DNA from: Cornus controversa
Taxonomy: Eukaryota > Streptophyta > Magnoliopsida > Cornales > Cornaceae
Length of the DNA stretch: 64,000 bases
Direction of reading: 5' to 3'
Assembly: GCA_026545225.1 (NCBI GenBank)
Contig: CM048848.1
Span: 48,082,306-48,146,305 of the forward strand
The position numbers and the translations under genes were made by a program. The notes under the pieces were generated by a model. The model worked only from the letters and a program-made list of their open reading frames with translations. It had not been told where the DNA came from and made no database searches. Shown here piece after piece: positions 23,405 through 34,828 of this stretch (its first letter is position 1; every line of letters starts with the position of its first letter).

Positions 23405-25415
23405 GTGGATGTTTATCCTTTTTTTTTGTCATATGTTACATATATGATGAAAATGTGTCATGTGTATGAAATGTGTTTTATATGGTTGTCAAGTTATAAT
23501 TGATGTATATGTTATAACGTGAACGAATTAAGTATTTAAGCTTGTGACTAGAATGCTAGGAATCATGACACGTATTTGTCGGATATGAGTTGTGTTTTAT
23601 GTATTGAATATGAAATGTGGACTTGAATGGATTGCACGACATGTTAACCTTGAGCCCGTTGAAATTGTTTATCCCCATACACTAAAACTTTTAGGACATG
23701 ACAAGGATGTAATTGAGTATGCACAACCATGAGTTAGTCCTAGAGTAGAAGAACTCCATTTTTGAGTTTTTGTGTGTTTGAGACATGTGTAAAGACGTCC
23801 ATGCCGACTTGTGGCATGTGGACTAGTTTAGAAATATTGTATCTATTTTGGATAAGAAATGTATATGAGACTTTAAATGTTCTATCTATGTATAATAAGT
23901 TTGATAACTCTTGAAGATTATGTAAAATTGATGATTTTTGAAGTAGATGTACGATAATGCATGAGTTATTATTTTTGTGTTTCAAGTGTATAAGACGGAA
24001 TCTAATTGTGATAAATTATCACCTTGTGAATGTTTGGGATGGGTTGAATTGATAATTATGTTCAGTATGTTTGGAATGATGAATTGTAAAATAGGTGAGA
24101 ATTTGGGTCATTTTTCAGAGAATTTCGCAGGATGTTACGCATCTTCAGCGATGTATCGTAATGTGTAGTGGACCTACAATAAATTATTGAGGTTGAGTCA
24201 GATGTAGGTAACATATGTGGGTAATTATGATTATGCATTGATTTAGTGATTGAGGTGGTGTAGTAAAATTTAATGGATGAAATCGCCCTTATAATTATGG
24301 GGCAAGCTCCAGGATCGGTCCAAACTTCAATCGAGCATAACTTTTTTGTTTTAGCTCGGATTTTTTTTTATAAAAAAAATTGAGTATTTTTGGATCCTCT
24401 TTCCAATGGATTAAGTATCACTCTGAAATTATAAAAACACAGGAAGTCAGATTTTGGAATTGTGCAGTTCACGAGTGCGAACCAGGTGGGACTTTCACTA
24501 TTCACCTCCGCTTTCTGTATTGATCTTGGTATTGAAAATTGGGGTGTGACAGAACTAAAATTCAAATATTACTCCGAAATAAATCAAAGTTATGTAAAAT
24601 TTAATATGTTTTAAGTTACATTATTGGTTCACATGGCAGGTAAGTATTATTTGGTGGATTCCGGCTATGCCAATCAACTAGGGTTCTTGGCCCTTATTCG
24701 GGGATAATGTTACCACTTGCAAGATTACCATAGAAATACTAGGGGACCACGTGGTAGAGAAGAATAGTTCAATTTTAGGCACTTGTCATTGAGGAATGTC
24801 ATAAAGCGTTGTTTTGGCATGTTGAAGATGAGATTCCCTATCTTAAAAACTGTCTCCTTACAAATTTAGTACTCAAATATTTATTATCATAGCTTGTTGT
24901 ATACTACATAATTTCATAACATCCAAGGGTCAAACTGGTTGTATCTTTGATGATCACCTCTCTGAATCTTTTACTTCACAAACTAAGCCCGATGTGGACA
25001 ATAATGTTGAAGTAAGTGCAACTGCAACACAGTTGCAGGAAATGGATTGCATACGTGATCGGATCGCTGATAATATATACCAAAGTGTGCGAAGTTCTTG
25101 AAAATCACTTATCTAACTTGTATATAATAGATAACTGTAATAACTAATTATAAGACTTAATTTTAAACTAGATGCAATACATATGAATAATTGTAATAAC
25201 TTATTGGAGTATTACATAAATTTATATTTTATGCTTTAGTACTTCTATATGGAATAATGTTAAGGGTGAGGGACCACATTGTGTATGTGGTAGAAACTTA
25301 TACAATGTGTAATATATTAATAAAAACTTAGATGATGTATAATATATTATCACTGATTGGGCTGCATATTGGGATTGATTTTGAGTGAAGGATGGACTAT
25401 GTTGATGCAATAAGG

Positions 25416-25870
25416 ATGGTTTGTTTTCAGATAAGCTTCAAATGAGCTTGAAAAAATGTATACCTTTAATTCCATCTTTTTTTGCTAGAACTTTAATCAT
25501 ATATTTGTATGTCGTGGTAATGATTTGTCTAAATATGTGCATATGAGATTAATTTTGATATGATGATGACCTGTGTTGATAAATGAGCATGAAAAAGGGT
25601 ACATCTTGTAAGTTGCATTTATCAGATTTTTCATTGCTCATTATTCATAAAATTGTGGTAGTGCTAAGATTTATATTATTTTTTGTACATGTGACAAATA
25701 CTGGGGTCTATGACTGCCGTGTGAGGATGGATTGTATTACAAATAAGTATGAAAAAAGGTATATCTTCTCTCTTTACATGGTTTAGGATTTAATGCTCAT
25801 ATTATTTATATCATTCTAGCAGTGCTGATTTATTGACTATTATTTTGTGCATGGGAACTAGTTTTGCTGT
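25416..25870. repeat. Degenerate tandem repeat, about 150-bp unit, three copies
   Basis: Text of the form AATGAGCATGAAAAAGGGTA followed by CATCTT recurs near 25440, 25586 and 25745, with similar following sequence. It lies downstream of the dead Harbinger transposase and may be part of that element. The small + frame at 25583-25786 is a by-product. Confidence 0.55.
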
Positions 25871-27876
25871 GAGGATGTTGTTGTTATTGCTAACTCAAAA
25901 GTTTATGCTAAAGTGAAGAAAATTAGAGTAAAGATGTTGTTTGATGGTTATAACTCAAGTTTCTGCTGACTGTGGTTGCTGCTAATGGAAAAAGTTTTTT
26001 TCATTGTTTTGTAAATTATATTTTTTAACTTATTTTATTCTAATTTGTTAGAGTCTTGGACCAAATTATAATATATATCTTACATTATTTGACAGTTTGT
26101 GGTGTTGGAATGTTGTTTCCAATATATTTTATACTTACGCATGGTTAGTTTATGGAGAAAACAAGATTGTAGTCAATCAAATATATCATATTTTAAACAA
26201 GATTTTGCCAATTATTTTTTAAAAATATAGCAAGACTTAGCTAAACTTTTATAAAATTATAATAATACTCTGTCAATTTTTTATAAAAATATTAACAAAA
26301 CGTGTCAATTTTAATATTCCAACAAATGACTTAAAACAAAAAACATTTATGAATTTTACCAAACATGTATTTATTTTGTATTTCAAAATTTTTTTGACAA
26401 CAATTAGAATTACCAAACCTATTTTCAGTATTTTAATTTCAAATTTCTTAAAATGGATTGACGGACGTGTTATGTATTTCTGTTTTTGTTTGTTTCATGT
26501 ATTGTGTCCTACTTTTTTCTTATTTTGTTATATATTCAAGAAAAAAAAAAAAAATTCACGTCACAGAATGAGAATGGAGGGATCTAGATGGAGCCCTCTT
26601 TGTTTTGATTTGAATGGGATGTGGTTTCTTTAATTTTGGAGTTTGTGCTTTGCATATATACATCTATATATGTATAATAATTATACAGTAGTCGAGTATT
26701 AGGGACAGTCTACTCACTATTAGACTCACTAGCCTTAAATATTAATTAAACAGCCTTCCCATTTAAAAAAAAAAAAAAAACTTACTGGTTTTTAAATTAC
26801 CATTAAATAACATTGAGGGGAAATCACAAAAGTGAGCAATTTCCTAAAAGAGAAAAAAAAAAAAATAATTTCGCTACTCTTATTCTTTCAATATTCATCA
26901 AAGGAAAACATTTCATTCAACGTCAATATTCTTTTACAATAAAGGTCTTGTTTATAGAGTATAAAGAACCCTATAGACGCCCCTTAAACTTTTTAAACTA
27001 GGACTGTAACCAAATATGACTCCAACTATTACATCAATAAATAATGTATCTGACTCAGCTTATATCAATTAATTATAGAAATAAATAAAAACTCACAACC
27101 AAATAACCAAAACTATATACAAAAGCTAGACACTGAACAGTTGGGTGTATGAAATTGAGTTTCTGGATTGTTCTTTATGTTTCTTTAATGGTTAATTATG
27201 GATGAAATGACTTGATCACATAACTCTTCAAGGTCTTAGCTTTTTTTTCTTTCTTTTTTTAAATGGATAATTAATTTTTGCAATTGCTAATTATTGTAAC
27301 ATTATTTCATGCTAGAAATACAATTTAATAGAAAATACACAACATATTGATTATTAATCTGTCCACCACCCACTTGAAAACATTAATCTGTCATTTTTTT
27401 TCTATGCAAGTCCATAACATTGAAAAAATATCTGCACTCAAATGTAAACACAGATTCCAACATCTCAAACTATCTTTGATACTTCACCAGTTGGCCACCT
27501 ACTTAAGATAAGACCATCCTGAGTAAATTTATATGCACCAAAGAAACATGCCTTCTCAATTTCTAGCTTTCAATTGGAAAAAAAAAAAAAATTAAAAATC
27601 AGCATAATCTCTACCAACACATTCACTTGTATCCATATATATCATTCAGTACAGTCATATCAAGTAACAGTCTGATAATAAATATTTAAACTCAATTTTG
27701 AAGACAGAAGAATCAAAGGAAAAAAAAAAATGAAACATGCTAATAAACCATAAACAACACTCTCCCACTAAACCCTAACAAAGTTCCAAACTTTTTAACA
27801 TTACTTAGGACTACATCTATAACACATAGTTCTACCATTCAATTCAAGACTGCCCCTGCAAAAACTCATTCTAAAG
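25871..27876. other. AT-rich intergenic DNA, 3' flank of the RRM gene
   Basis: No gene, tRNA or clear transposon seen. Several A- and T-homopolymers are present (26540, 26765, 26860, 27580). The RRM gene's 3' UTR should occupy the right end, but I see no canonical AATAAA on the - strand close to its stop. Confidence 0.5.
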
Positions 27877-27941
27877 TTACAGAATATCATCATAAGCAAC
27901 AATTTCCCTACCCTTGAAAGGCACATCTAAGCCTGAATCAC

Positions 27942-27978
<37 letters not shown>

Positions 27979-28628
27979 TCTAGGGTTCACAATTGCTGAT
28001 CCAAGCCTATTACCTCTTCCATGTCTGCTCAGAGGCACCTCAGCTCTCAATAGCTTCGACTTCGACGACGAAGTACTATCCTTATGCCCAACACCTTCCC
28101 TCCACTGAGGTATAGGATCATTAGCCCACATCACCTGTACCTGCAACAACAACAACAACAACACTTAAATTCAAACAATTATCCAACAAAATCACAATTT
28201 ATAGTTAACAATTAAAAGTTTCAACACTTCAAAATTCTTGTGTGTGTGTGTCTATATATATATACAGAGAGAGAGAGTACTCTTTTGGAATTGAGTGTGA
28301 TGCCGAATGAGGGATCGAGGGAGGCAGCAATGGCCGAGTCGGCGGAGTCTTTGGAGCGGAAGGTGATGTAGGCTACACCACCAGGGTCCATACGGGTGCG
28401 AGATATGCAGCCGTAGATCTCGAATCGGGACTTGAGGTCTAGGACGGAGCAGTCCGGGGAGATTCCGATGACGATGACCGTCGTGAGCGGCTTGGCGGAG
28501 GAATTCTCCGGCCGATCTTCATCCGCGGCAGCGGAGTCGGGCTGCGGAGGAGGCAGAGGGCGGCGCCGTTTTGGGAGAGAGTAGGGGACATGACGGGATA
28601 GGTAGGGTTTATCTCTCTTGCGACTCAT
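27877..28628 (-). CDS. RRM-domain RNA-binding protein, 203 residues, two exons
   Basis: Exon 1 is 28628-28281 (residues 1-116, donor AAAAGA|GTACTC); exon 2 is 28140-27877 (residues 117-203, acceptor TTGCAG). The intron is phase 0. The N-terminus is basic and Pro-rich (MSRKRDKPYLSRHVPYSLPK, then RRRPLPPP). One RRM spans about 49-124, with RNP2 as VIVIGI (51-56) and RNP1 in a degenerate form, GVAYITF (84-90); the intron falls before the last strand (VQVMWAND). The C-terminus is basic, Ser-rich, carries a run of 12 Asn (171-182) and ends REIVAYDDIL. The RNA target is unknown. The small size and single degenerate RRM set it apart from SR or hnRNP proteins. Gene order suggests the At1g27050 counterpart. 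A G-box lies about 80 bp upstream of the ATG and a MITE begins about 165 bp upstream, so the promoter is very short or partly MITE-derived. Confidence 0.9.
27942..27978. repeat. In-frame (ATT)12 microsatellite coding poly-Asn
   Basis: Twelve ATT units on the + strand read as 12 AAT (Asn) codons of the RRM gene on the - strand. Slippage in whole units changes protein length without shifting the frame. The Leu-rich open frame on the + strand here is an antisense shadow. Confidence 0.95.
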
Positions 28629-28708
28629 CTTTGTTTCGGGGAAGAGAAAATGTGAGAAAATAGGGACTACGAAATATGGTTCCCAACTTCTTCAGTATCC
28701 AATACAGA

Positions 28709-28714
28709 CACGTG
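28709..28714. promoter_or_regulatory. G-box (CACGTG) beside a CCAAT box, upstream of the RRM gene
   Basis: A perfect palindromic CACGTG lies about 80 bp upstream of the RRM start codon, with CCAAT at 28699-28703. bZIP and bHLH factors bind G-boxes in plants. No clear TATA box is present, so this may be a TATA-less promoter. The functional role is inferred. Confidence 0.5.
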
Positions 28715-28793
28715 CCATTGTCATAGTGGTTGATTAACCCTTCGCCGCAAGTACATGTTCGATAGAACAGTAACAACAGTTCGTAACTCATTA

Positions 28794-29129
28794 CTCTGTC
28801 CCAACAGTTTTGGTAACTGAAACGTTTTTAAGATTGTACATTATTATTATTTAATATTTTTTTTATTACAAGGGAAGTGAATAAATTCTCAACTTTACCC
28901 TTTTAAAAGTGGAGTGATTTTAGGCTACTTTTCCTCTGGTGGTTCACAACTAAGGGTAAATTTAAAATGTTATAAAAGATAATACATTTACTTTTGAAGT
29001 GCTACATTTATTTTGAGGCAGCCAAAAATAGAAAGTTAACACTTAGTATGTAAAAGGAGAGAGTAGTGCATTAGTTTTTGAAATGACACAATTATTTTGA
29101 GATCACCAAAATGAAAAGGTGGACAGGAG
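28794..29129. mobile_element. Diverged Stowaway-like MITE in the RRM promoter region
   Basis: Left end CTCTGTCCCAACAGTTTTGG; right end in reverse complement CTCCTGTCCACC followed by TTTTGGTG. TA flanks both sides (28792-28793, 29130-29131). The inverted repeats are imperfect, as expected for an old copy. A shorter alternative right end exists near 29063. Confidence 0.55.
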
Positions 29130-29490
29130 TACAAGGATTCTCTTGTGTATTTTCTACTTTTTTTTATTTTTTATGTTTGGTCAAATTATTTATAACATTT
29201 CACATCTTTTATTAATTTCCATAAAATAGTTTTAAGATTTACTATTTAATGAAAAGGCAATTTATTCTTTTTTTACTTTTCTTCTTCAAATTTCTTTGAT
29301 TCCTTCAAAAAAAAAAAAATGTTGCATTCCTCTTTTCCAATCAAATCTTAATTATTTCATTTTCAAAGTTCTATCATTTTTTATTTCTTTTTTTTTTCTT
29401 CTTCTTCTTCTTCTTCTGTTTTATTTTTCTCTTTCTAAAATTTCTTCTTTTTGCACTAATGTATGATATATGTTAATGTGCAATAAACTT
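29130..29490. other. AT-rich spacer with CTT microsatellite
   Basis: T-rich DNA with (CTT)n at about 29397-29416. Nothing else recognised. Confidence 0.5.
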
Positions 29491-30815
29491 TGTTGACCCA
29501 AATGATTTCAACCTGAGAACAATCTAGTAATTTTGATGATTACAAACCATTAATGCTATTATATACTAACATCTAAATTGAGTGATTGCTTAGAATAATT
29601 TTTTAAGATTCAAGAAAGCATTCACGTTATGAAATAATCATGAAGAAGATGACATTGAAGAGATGAATTACATGACATTGAAGTTAGAACCTCAAAGCTT
29701 AAAGATACATGCCAAAGAAGAATATATGGGGTAGTATAGCATGGTGAGAGCTAGGACTCAAATGTTAAAGTTATTGTAGAATAATATGCTTGAAGCTAAA
29801 TTTCTCTATTGACCATGCACTTCATTCATATCATGCATTGGTTTTAAAATATTTAGAATTATGTCTTGACTCTTGTTTTTCAATCCATAAAGACTTATCA
29901 TGCCCAAAGCCTTAACCAACATTTCAAAGATTCATTTTTAAAGTTAAGTAAACTTTGAGATGCCTGGAACTTTAGTTCTAGTCGTCTGTAAGTGACAGAA
30001 CTTTTTTCGCATTTCTGAGGCTTTTTTTTTAAAGCCTGAAACCTGTTTCAGGCCCCTGGAAATGGAGTTTCAGACGTCTAAAACAAGTTTTAGGTGCCTG
30101 AAAGTTCATTTGAAGACGTCTGTAAATAGATCCAGACGTCTGAAAATTGACTAATTCAAACGTTAACGGCTAGTTTTGGCATTAGATGTTCCTAACTACC
30201 TTTCAACCGCCATATTTTTTAAGGACACTATATATGAATCTTAGCTCTGCATTTATGAACCACCAAGCACATTTGTGAGTATTTATTTGAGCTATCATTG
30301 CAATTAACTCTCATTCATCTACATTCAATTAACTAGAGCTTCATTCTTGTGATTCTACATTAACTCTAGTAGTGTGAGCTTGAAATTGTGTACTTATCTT
30401 TGAGAGAAACTTTTTGTACCATAAATTATCTTTTATAGTATTTGTATAGGGTTATTATTACCCTAGAAGCCTAAGTGAAAAAGTTCACCTAGCAAGAAAA
30501 AGTATGTTTGCTCATTTGTAAAGGTTTGCTCTTCATCGACAAGGAGATGTCGTATTGGATTTGAAAAACTCTCAAGAGGGATCTTGAGTTGTGGAGTAGG
30601 AGAATCCGAACCACGCTACATCCTCATGCCAATTGTATTTGAATTTCTCTTTACCTATCTTATTTCAATTGTGCTTATTTGAATGCATATTTAGTTATAT
30701 ATTGCACTTTAAAATTGTCCATTGATATTGTTTTGCACATCTTTTAATTTGGATTAAAATCCATTGTTTGTCAAAAATCCTATTCACCCCCTCTAGGGTA
30801 AACACTTGGGTAACA
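29491..30815 (+). mobile_element. Solo LTR of a Ty1/copia (SIRE-like) element with perfect target duplications
   Basis: Starts TGTTGACCCAAATG and ends GGGTAACA just after CTATTCACCCCCTCTAGG. Perfect 5-bp duplications AACTT lie at 29486-29490 and 30816-30820. It is related to the LTR at 16268-18664 by its start, its tail and its layout (word repeats, then a TATATA box near 30230), but is only 1,325 bp. AGACGTCT-type words fill 30045-30150. No internal region is present. Confidence 0.87.
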
Positions 30816-31508
30816 AACTTTTTTCACTTTTTATATCTTTTCTTCTTCTTTATTATTTTCCTAGTTGAAACTGAATCCCTTATAGGGCTTGACCCTCGGG
30901 TTCAACTTAATGAGATAGAGGATATATCATAACAAAAATGATCTCTTACCCACCAGTGAGCAAAAAATTCTTCCACACCATGTATGGTAATAATTGAATA
31001 TGATTACAATGATTTTTGAAAGTTACTTTTTTTACACTTAGATCATATCTAACGGTTATTATGTTTGGTGTGTAGAAAATTTCTTGTTCGCCGGTGAGCA
31101 AGAGATCATTACTCTATGTCATAAAATAAGGACAATTTTATGAACTTATAGCTCGTTTGGTAACCGTTTATGTTTAATATTTATTGTTTAAGTGTTTATA
31201 TAAATAGTGTTTATGTTACGATTTTGTTTATCCATAAACATGAGTTTTGTTTGGTAACGAAAAAACGTTTGACTTATTTTAAAAATCATAAACAGAAAAA
31301 CATGTTTGTTAACCTTAAACTATTTTTTTTAAATTAAACAATAAACTGTATAAACAGTCAAATTCATGTTACAACAAATCTATACAAGAATAAAAGAGAA
31401 AGAAACATACATAAAAAAGAAACTAATAATATTGGGTTACATATGTCTACACACTGCAAATTATATTATAAAACTAGAATGACCCACAACCCAGAAGGTC
31501 CCAACAAG

Positions 31509-32082
31509 TAGCGATGCATATGGTTCGATTCTTTACGATTATTGGGGGAACCAGAACAAGAATAATTCCCAATAGTTCCTTAATTTTGAAACCAGAACCA
31601 TTGAGTTCGGTTCGATTCAATTTTTTACAGTTCAAGTTTCAATTCTTTGTACACTCCTAAATTTGTTACTAATTAATAAAAAAGTTTAACTTTTTCTACT
31701 AGTAAATTATAAATTTGTTTTTCACATTTTTTTAATGCGTTCATGACTTTTATTATTTTCTTCTTTTTTTTTCAAAAATAATAGAAAGATTATTATGTGA
31801 GTGTATATGTGTGTGTGTGTGTATATGTATTTTTTGTGTGCATTGTGAGTAATCAAAGAATGTATCAACAAATTAATTAATTTTTAAAAATTGTGTCTGC
31901 ATATACATGCCAATGTTGTTAAAAAAATAAACTTTTTTTCCTTTCTCTTATTCCAACATTTGTTATCTAACAAAAGATAATAATGGTTATGATAGGAGTT
32001 GTATTTAACCTTATAATAGTTATAACAACTCCATTGTTTAAACTTATTTACATAACAAAAGGTTATTATAACTATTACAATG

Positions 32083-32129
<47 letters not shown>

Positions 32130-32237
32130 CGGTTCTAGAACGGTTCCTAAAATTTGGAACCGAAACCGGAACTGTAGTAAATGGTTCAGTTACAGTTCTT
32201 TACGCATCCGGTTCCACCTGTTCTTTGTGCACCCCTA
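31509..32237. mobile_element. hAT-like MITE with GGTTCC/GGTTCGG words
   Basis: Left end TAGCGATGCATATGGTTCG; right end in reverse complement TAGGGGTGCACAAAGAACAG. Flanking 8-mers CCAACAAG (31501-31508) and CCAATAAA (32238-32245) agree at 6 of 8. Words such as GGTTCGATTC, GGAACC and AACCGGAAC are packed at both ends; the centre is AT-rich with a (TA)n run. Non-coding. Confidence 0.72.
32087..32126. repeat. (TA)n microsatellite
   Basis: About 20 TA units by direct reading, inside the hAT-like MITE. Confidence 0.95.
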
Positions 32238-32245
32238 CCAATAAA

Positions 32246-33165
32246 AACAAAATATATATAATTATGGAAAAGTTAAAAATGTTTCAATTTGTACGGAGTG
32301 AGAAGAGGGATTTGGAGGGCACACTCTTGCTCTTGAACAATTCTTCTACTACTACTTTCTTTTTCATTTTTTGATTTCTATTTTCCTTTCAACACTAAAA
32401 ATGAATGAATAACAAAATACCATTCTTATTTCTTTGACAAGGAGATGGTTGGGACTTCTTTATTTTTTTTTACTCAAAATATATATATTTTTAGCACAGG
32501 TCCCCTAAGTAACTATTTCTTATTATCAAGTATATTAATAATTATTCATATTGTATCCAATATTTTTTTTCCTCAAGTCAATTTTCCTCAAGTCAATGAT
32601 ACTCTTCAATTCTATTTACACTTAATAATTTTAATATTTTTATCATTGTATCAAGTAATAACCTTTTATAATTTTTTTCTTTTCATTTTCTCACTTTTAG
32701 TTTTAATTTTTAATTAAAATAATATAATCACAATTTTAGATAAAAAAGAAAATTATCAAACATGTTTATCAAAAATTTTATTTTTATAAATAATAAATAC
32801 TAAACATAAAGAGTTACCCCTTAATATTCATATTTATGTTTATAAATATTATTTAATACAATTTATTTTTAACAAATAATAACACACTATTTGAATCTTA
32901 ATTACTGCACTGATAGCGCATTTCTATTTTTTGGCTTGCTGTACGGTTACCTGTCAATCTGTCATGCATATTAGTTGAAAAGAAAATTTTAATTCTATTT
33001 AATGTGCCCAAAATAAATTTCTGGCTTTATACCTGTATATAAATGGGGTTGGTACATACAACCTATGGTACGTCATGACCTCAAACCTTCCTTTATGTCA
33101 GTTTCTAGTTTCTATAATCTCTCAGGCCATTCCCCCGTCTAGCCCCATGGTTGTGTTCTTCTTGG
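32246..33165. other. AT-rich intergenic DNA
   Basis: Beyond the MITE arm ending near 32820 I see no feature. The short + frame at 32445-32717 is T-rich and lacks protein-like composition. Confidence 0.5.
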
Positions 33166-33173
33166 GTGTTATG

Positions 33174-33703
33174 CTATGAAGTACGGATACTTTCTTGGAG
33201 GCGCCGTGGTCGTATCGGATACGTATCCGATACGGATACGGTCAGGATACGGCCGGACACGTATCGGATACTCCGTGAAGTATCCGTTTTTTTTTAAATA
33301 ATTTTTTTATTTTCGGATACGACAGGATACGGCAAGGATACGGTAGGATACGGCAGGATACGGCTAGGATACTTCTCGGATACGTTTGATTTTTTTTTTT
33401 TTTTGTTAATTTTTTTTTAAAGATGGTAGCCATATTGTAATATTAAAATTTAAAAAGCTTAGTTAAGATGTGGGGCTTAATTTGTAATAAATCAAAAGAT
33501 TTTTAATGTTAGAAAAAAAAAGATCATTTAAGTTAAAACTTAAAACTTAATTTGTGTTCTATTAATTTTTTTGTATAATATATAAAAAATATATATATAT
33601 ATATTTGCCGTATCCCGCCGTACCCGTATCCTATTTTTTTGAGATTTGCCGTATCGCCGTATCCGTATCGTGTCGTATCCGTATCCGTATCCGTGCTTCA
33701 TAG
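33174..33703. mobile_element. hAT-like MITE with GGATACGG words and perfect 8-bp duplications
   Basis: Ends: CTATGAAGTACGGATAC and, in reverse complement, CTATGAAGCACGGATAC, differing at one of 17 positions. The 8-bp duplications GTGTTATG at 33166-33173 and 33704-33711 are identical. GGATACGG/CGTATCCG words are packed at 33180-33380 and 33605-33695, with an AT-rich centre. It is 530 bp and related by its termini to the element at 11658-12201. Confidence 0.9.
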
Positions 33704-33711
33704 GTGTTATG

Positions 33712-34828
33712 TTTGCACCTCTTGATTTTCTTGCTCCGTTTCATTCCAAGTAAAATACTTTTTGAAAAATATTTTTTTAAATTTTTGGTATTTGATTGCA
33801 TATTTTAGAAGAAAAAATATTATACTCGTAAAATATTTTCACATCAAAAAATTTGAATTAATACAACCAATTCTTAAAATATTGAATAACTAATTTGGTT
33901 AATACTACCAAATACTGAAAATTTTTAAAAATATTTTTCAAAAAATATTTTACGTCGAAACAAACAAAAGCTTTTGTTGTTGTCGGTTGGCCCAGAGATA
34001 TCCCTCTTGTAGTTGTGTTATTTTCTTTTATAGTACCATACCTCATAGACAGGAAAAAAGAAAAAAAAATCTGTTATTTTCTATTTCAAGTCCTCGTCTC
34101 ACCCCCTAATATTTAACTTTTTAAAATAATTTAATTCACCCCACGATAACTTTTGTATTGTCGCCCCTTTATCTCTTATATTCTATGCAAACTAATTTAC
34201 CTTTTCTTATGAACTCATATATGTATCTTCGTTATATGTATTCAAATCATTCAAGTCACCTTTCTCTTATTTTTGATATAAAAAAAAAAATCATATTTGC
34301 TCACTTATATGTGTCACTCCTAATTTTTCTCTCACACTTATTATTAACTCATCTTTATTAGTCAACTCCACCATCCATCTTAACATTGTCATTTTTATTA
34401 CATGAACGCGTTATTTTTTTTAAAGCCCAACATTCTACACCATATAGAATAGTTTGTCGGCCAAATAATTATCGTATAAAATTTTTGGGATTTTTTTCTC
34501 TTGAAATGTTATTGGTTTATTTCTATTTTGTCCATCTTGATCCAATTTTGCTAGTTATATTCATTTTAAAAAATTCAAATGCTGAAGACATTTTGGATTT
34601 TCAAAAGTTAAATTTTGTAAATAATGTAAAAATAAATTATATTTCATAGTCTATATCGCAATTCATGTTCTTATTTTTTTCCTGGTCGGGCTTTGATTCG
34701 ATCCATAGTTCAAAAATTGTTCTCATAGCAATAAACCCATACGGATTCACCAATGCTTTTTTATTACTTTTATTTTTTATTTAAAAAAATATTGATTTGT
34801 ATCACATTTATCATCTCTAAATATTTTT
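33712..34828. other. AT-rich intergenic DNA
   Basis: At 33755-33960 a pair of imperfect inverted stretches (AAATATTTTT words, TTTACC... and ...GGTTAA) hints at another decayed MITE. No ORF with protein-like content. Confidence 0.4.

Larger units (their letters stand above)
21356..24551 (-). mobile_element. Probable Ty3/gypsy solo LTR inside the Harbinger gene
   Basis: On the - strand it starts TGTCACACCCCAATTTTC at 24551 and ends GGATCTCTACA at 21356, giving TGT...ACA termini. Text such as GATCGTCGAGACCCGAG on the + strand is typical of long gypsy LTRs. After removing the nested MITE it is about 2.4 kb. Flanking 5-mers (TAACA, GAACT) do not match well, so target duplications are not confirmed. 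No internal region is attached. Confidence 0.6.
21040..25101 (+). pseudogene. Dead PIF/Harbinger transposase (DDE_Tnp_4, HARBI1-like), split by an intron or insertion
   Basis: Two blocks on the + strand. Block A (about 21040-21349) contains the block around the second catalytic Asp, VLAGWEGSANDS, and ends PSPPPG. Block B (24640-25101) contains YYLVDSGYANQLGFLALIRG, then RHLSLRNVIKRCFGMLKMRF, and ends MDCIRDRIADNIYQSVRSS. The family normally has a Glu in the VIERCFG block; here it is Lys. The segment holding the first Asp (GAIDGTH-type) is deleted, and several in-frame stops occur. Blocks A and B join cleanly if 21350-24639 is a GT-AG intron (CAG|GTAACA...GGCAG|GTAAG). Such introns are known in this family, but a 7-bp repeat CAGGTAA at both ends also allows an insertion. 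I did not find the terminal inverted repeats. Confidence 0.87.
31150..32820. mobile_element. MITE with long inverted ends, hosting a nested hAT-like MITE
   Basis: The left arm GTTTATGTTTAATATTTATT (near 31165) is matched in reverse complement by TTTATGTTTAGTATTTATTA on the right (near 32785-32812); both follow GGTAAC-type termini. The 729-bp hAT-like element at 31509-32237 sits between the arms. The outermost bases are diverged and no duplication is clear. Confidence 0.5.

Noticed and set aside
21350-24639. Firm call that this is an insertion with a 7-bp duplication
   Set aside because: CAGGTAA at both ends also fits ordinary splice-site consensus, and an in-frame GT-AG intron is equally or more likely.
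25222-26633. Short open frames right of the Harbinger remnant as host genes
   Set aside because: AT-driven composition, degenerate tandem repeats underneath, no splice-supported exons.
27914-28108. Poly-Leu + strand frame resembling a signal peptide
   Set aside because: Antisense of the Asn-coding ATT repeat in the RRM gene.
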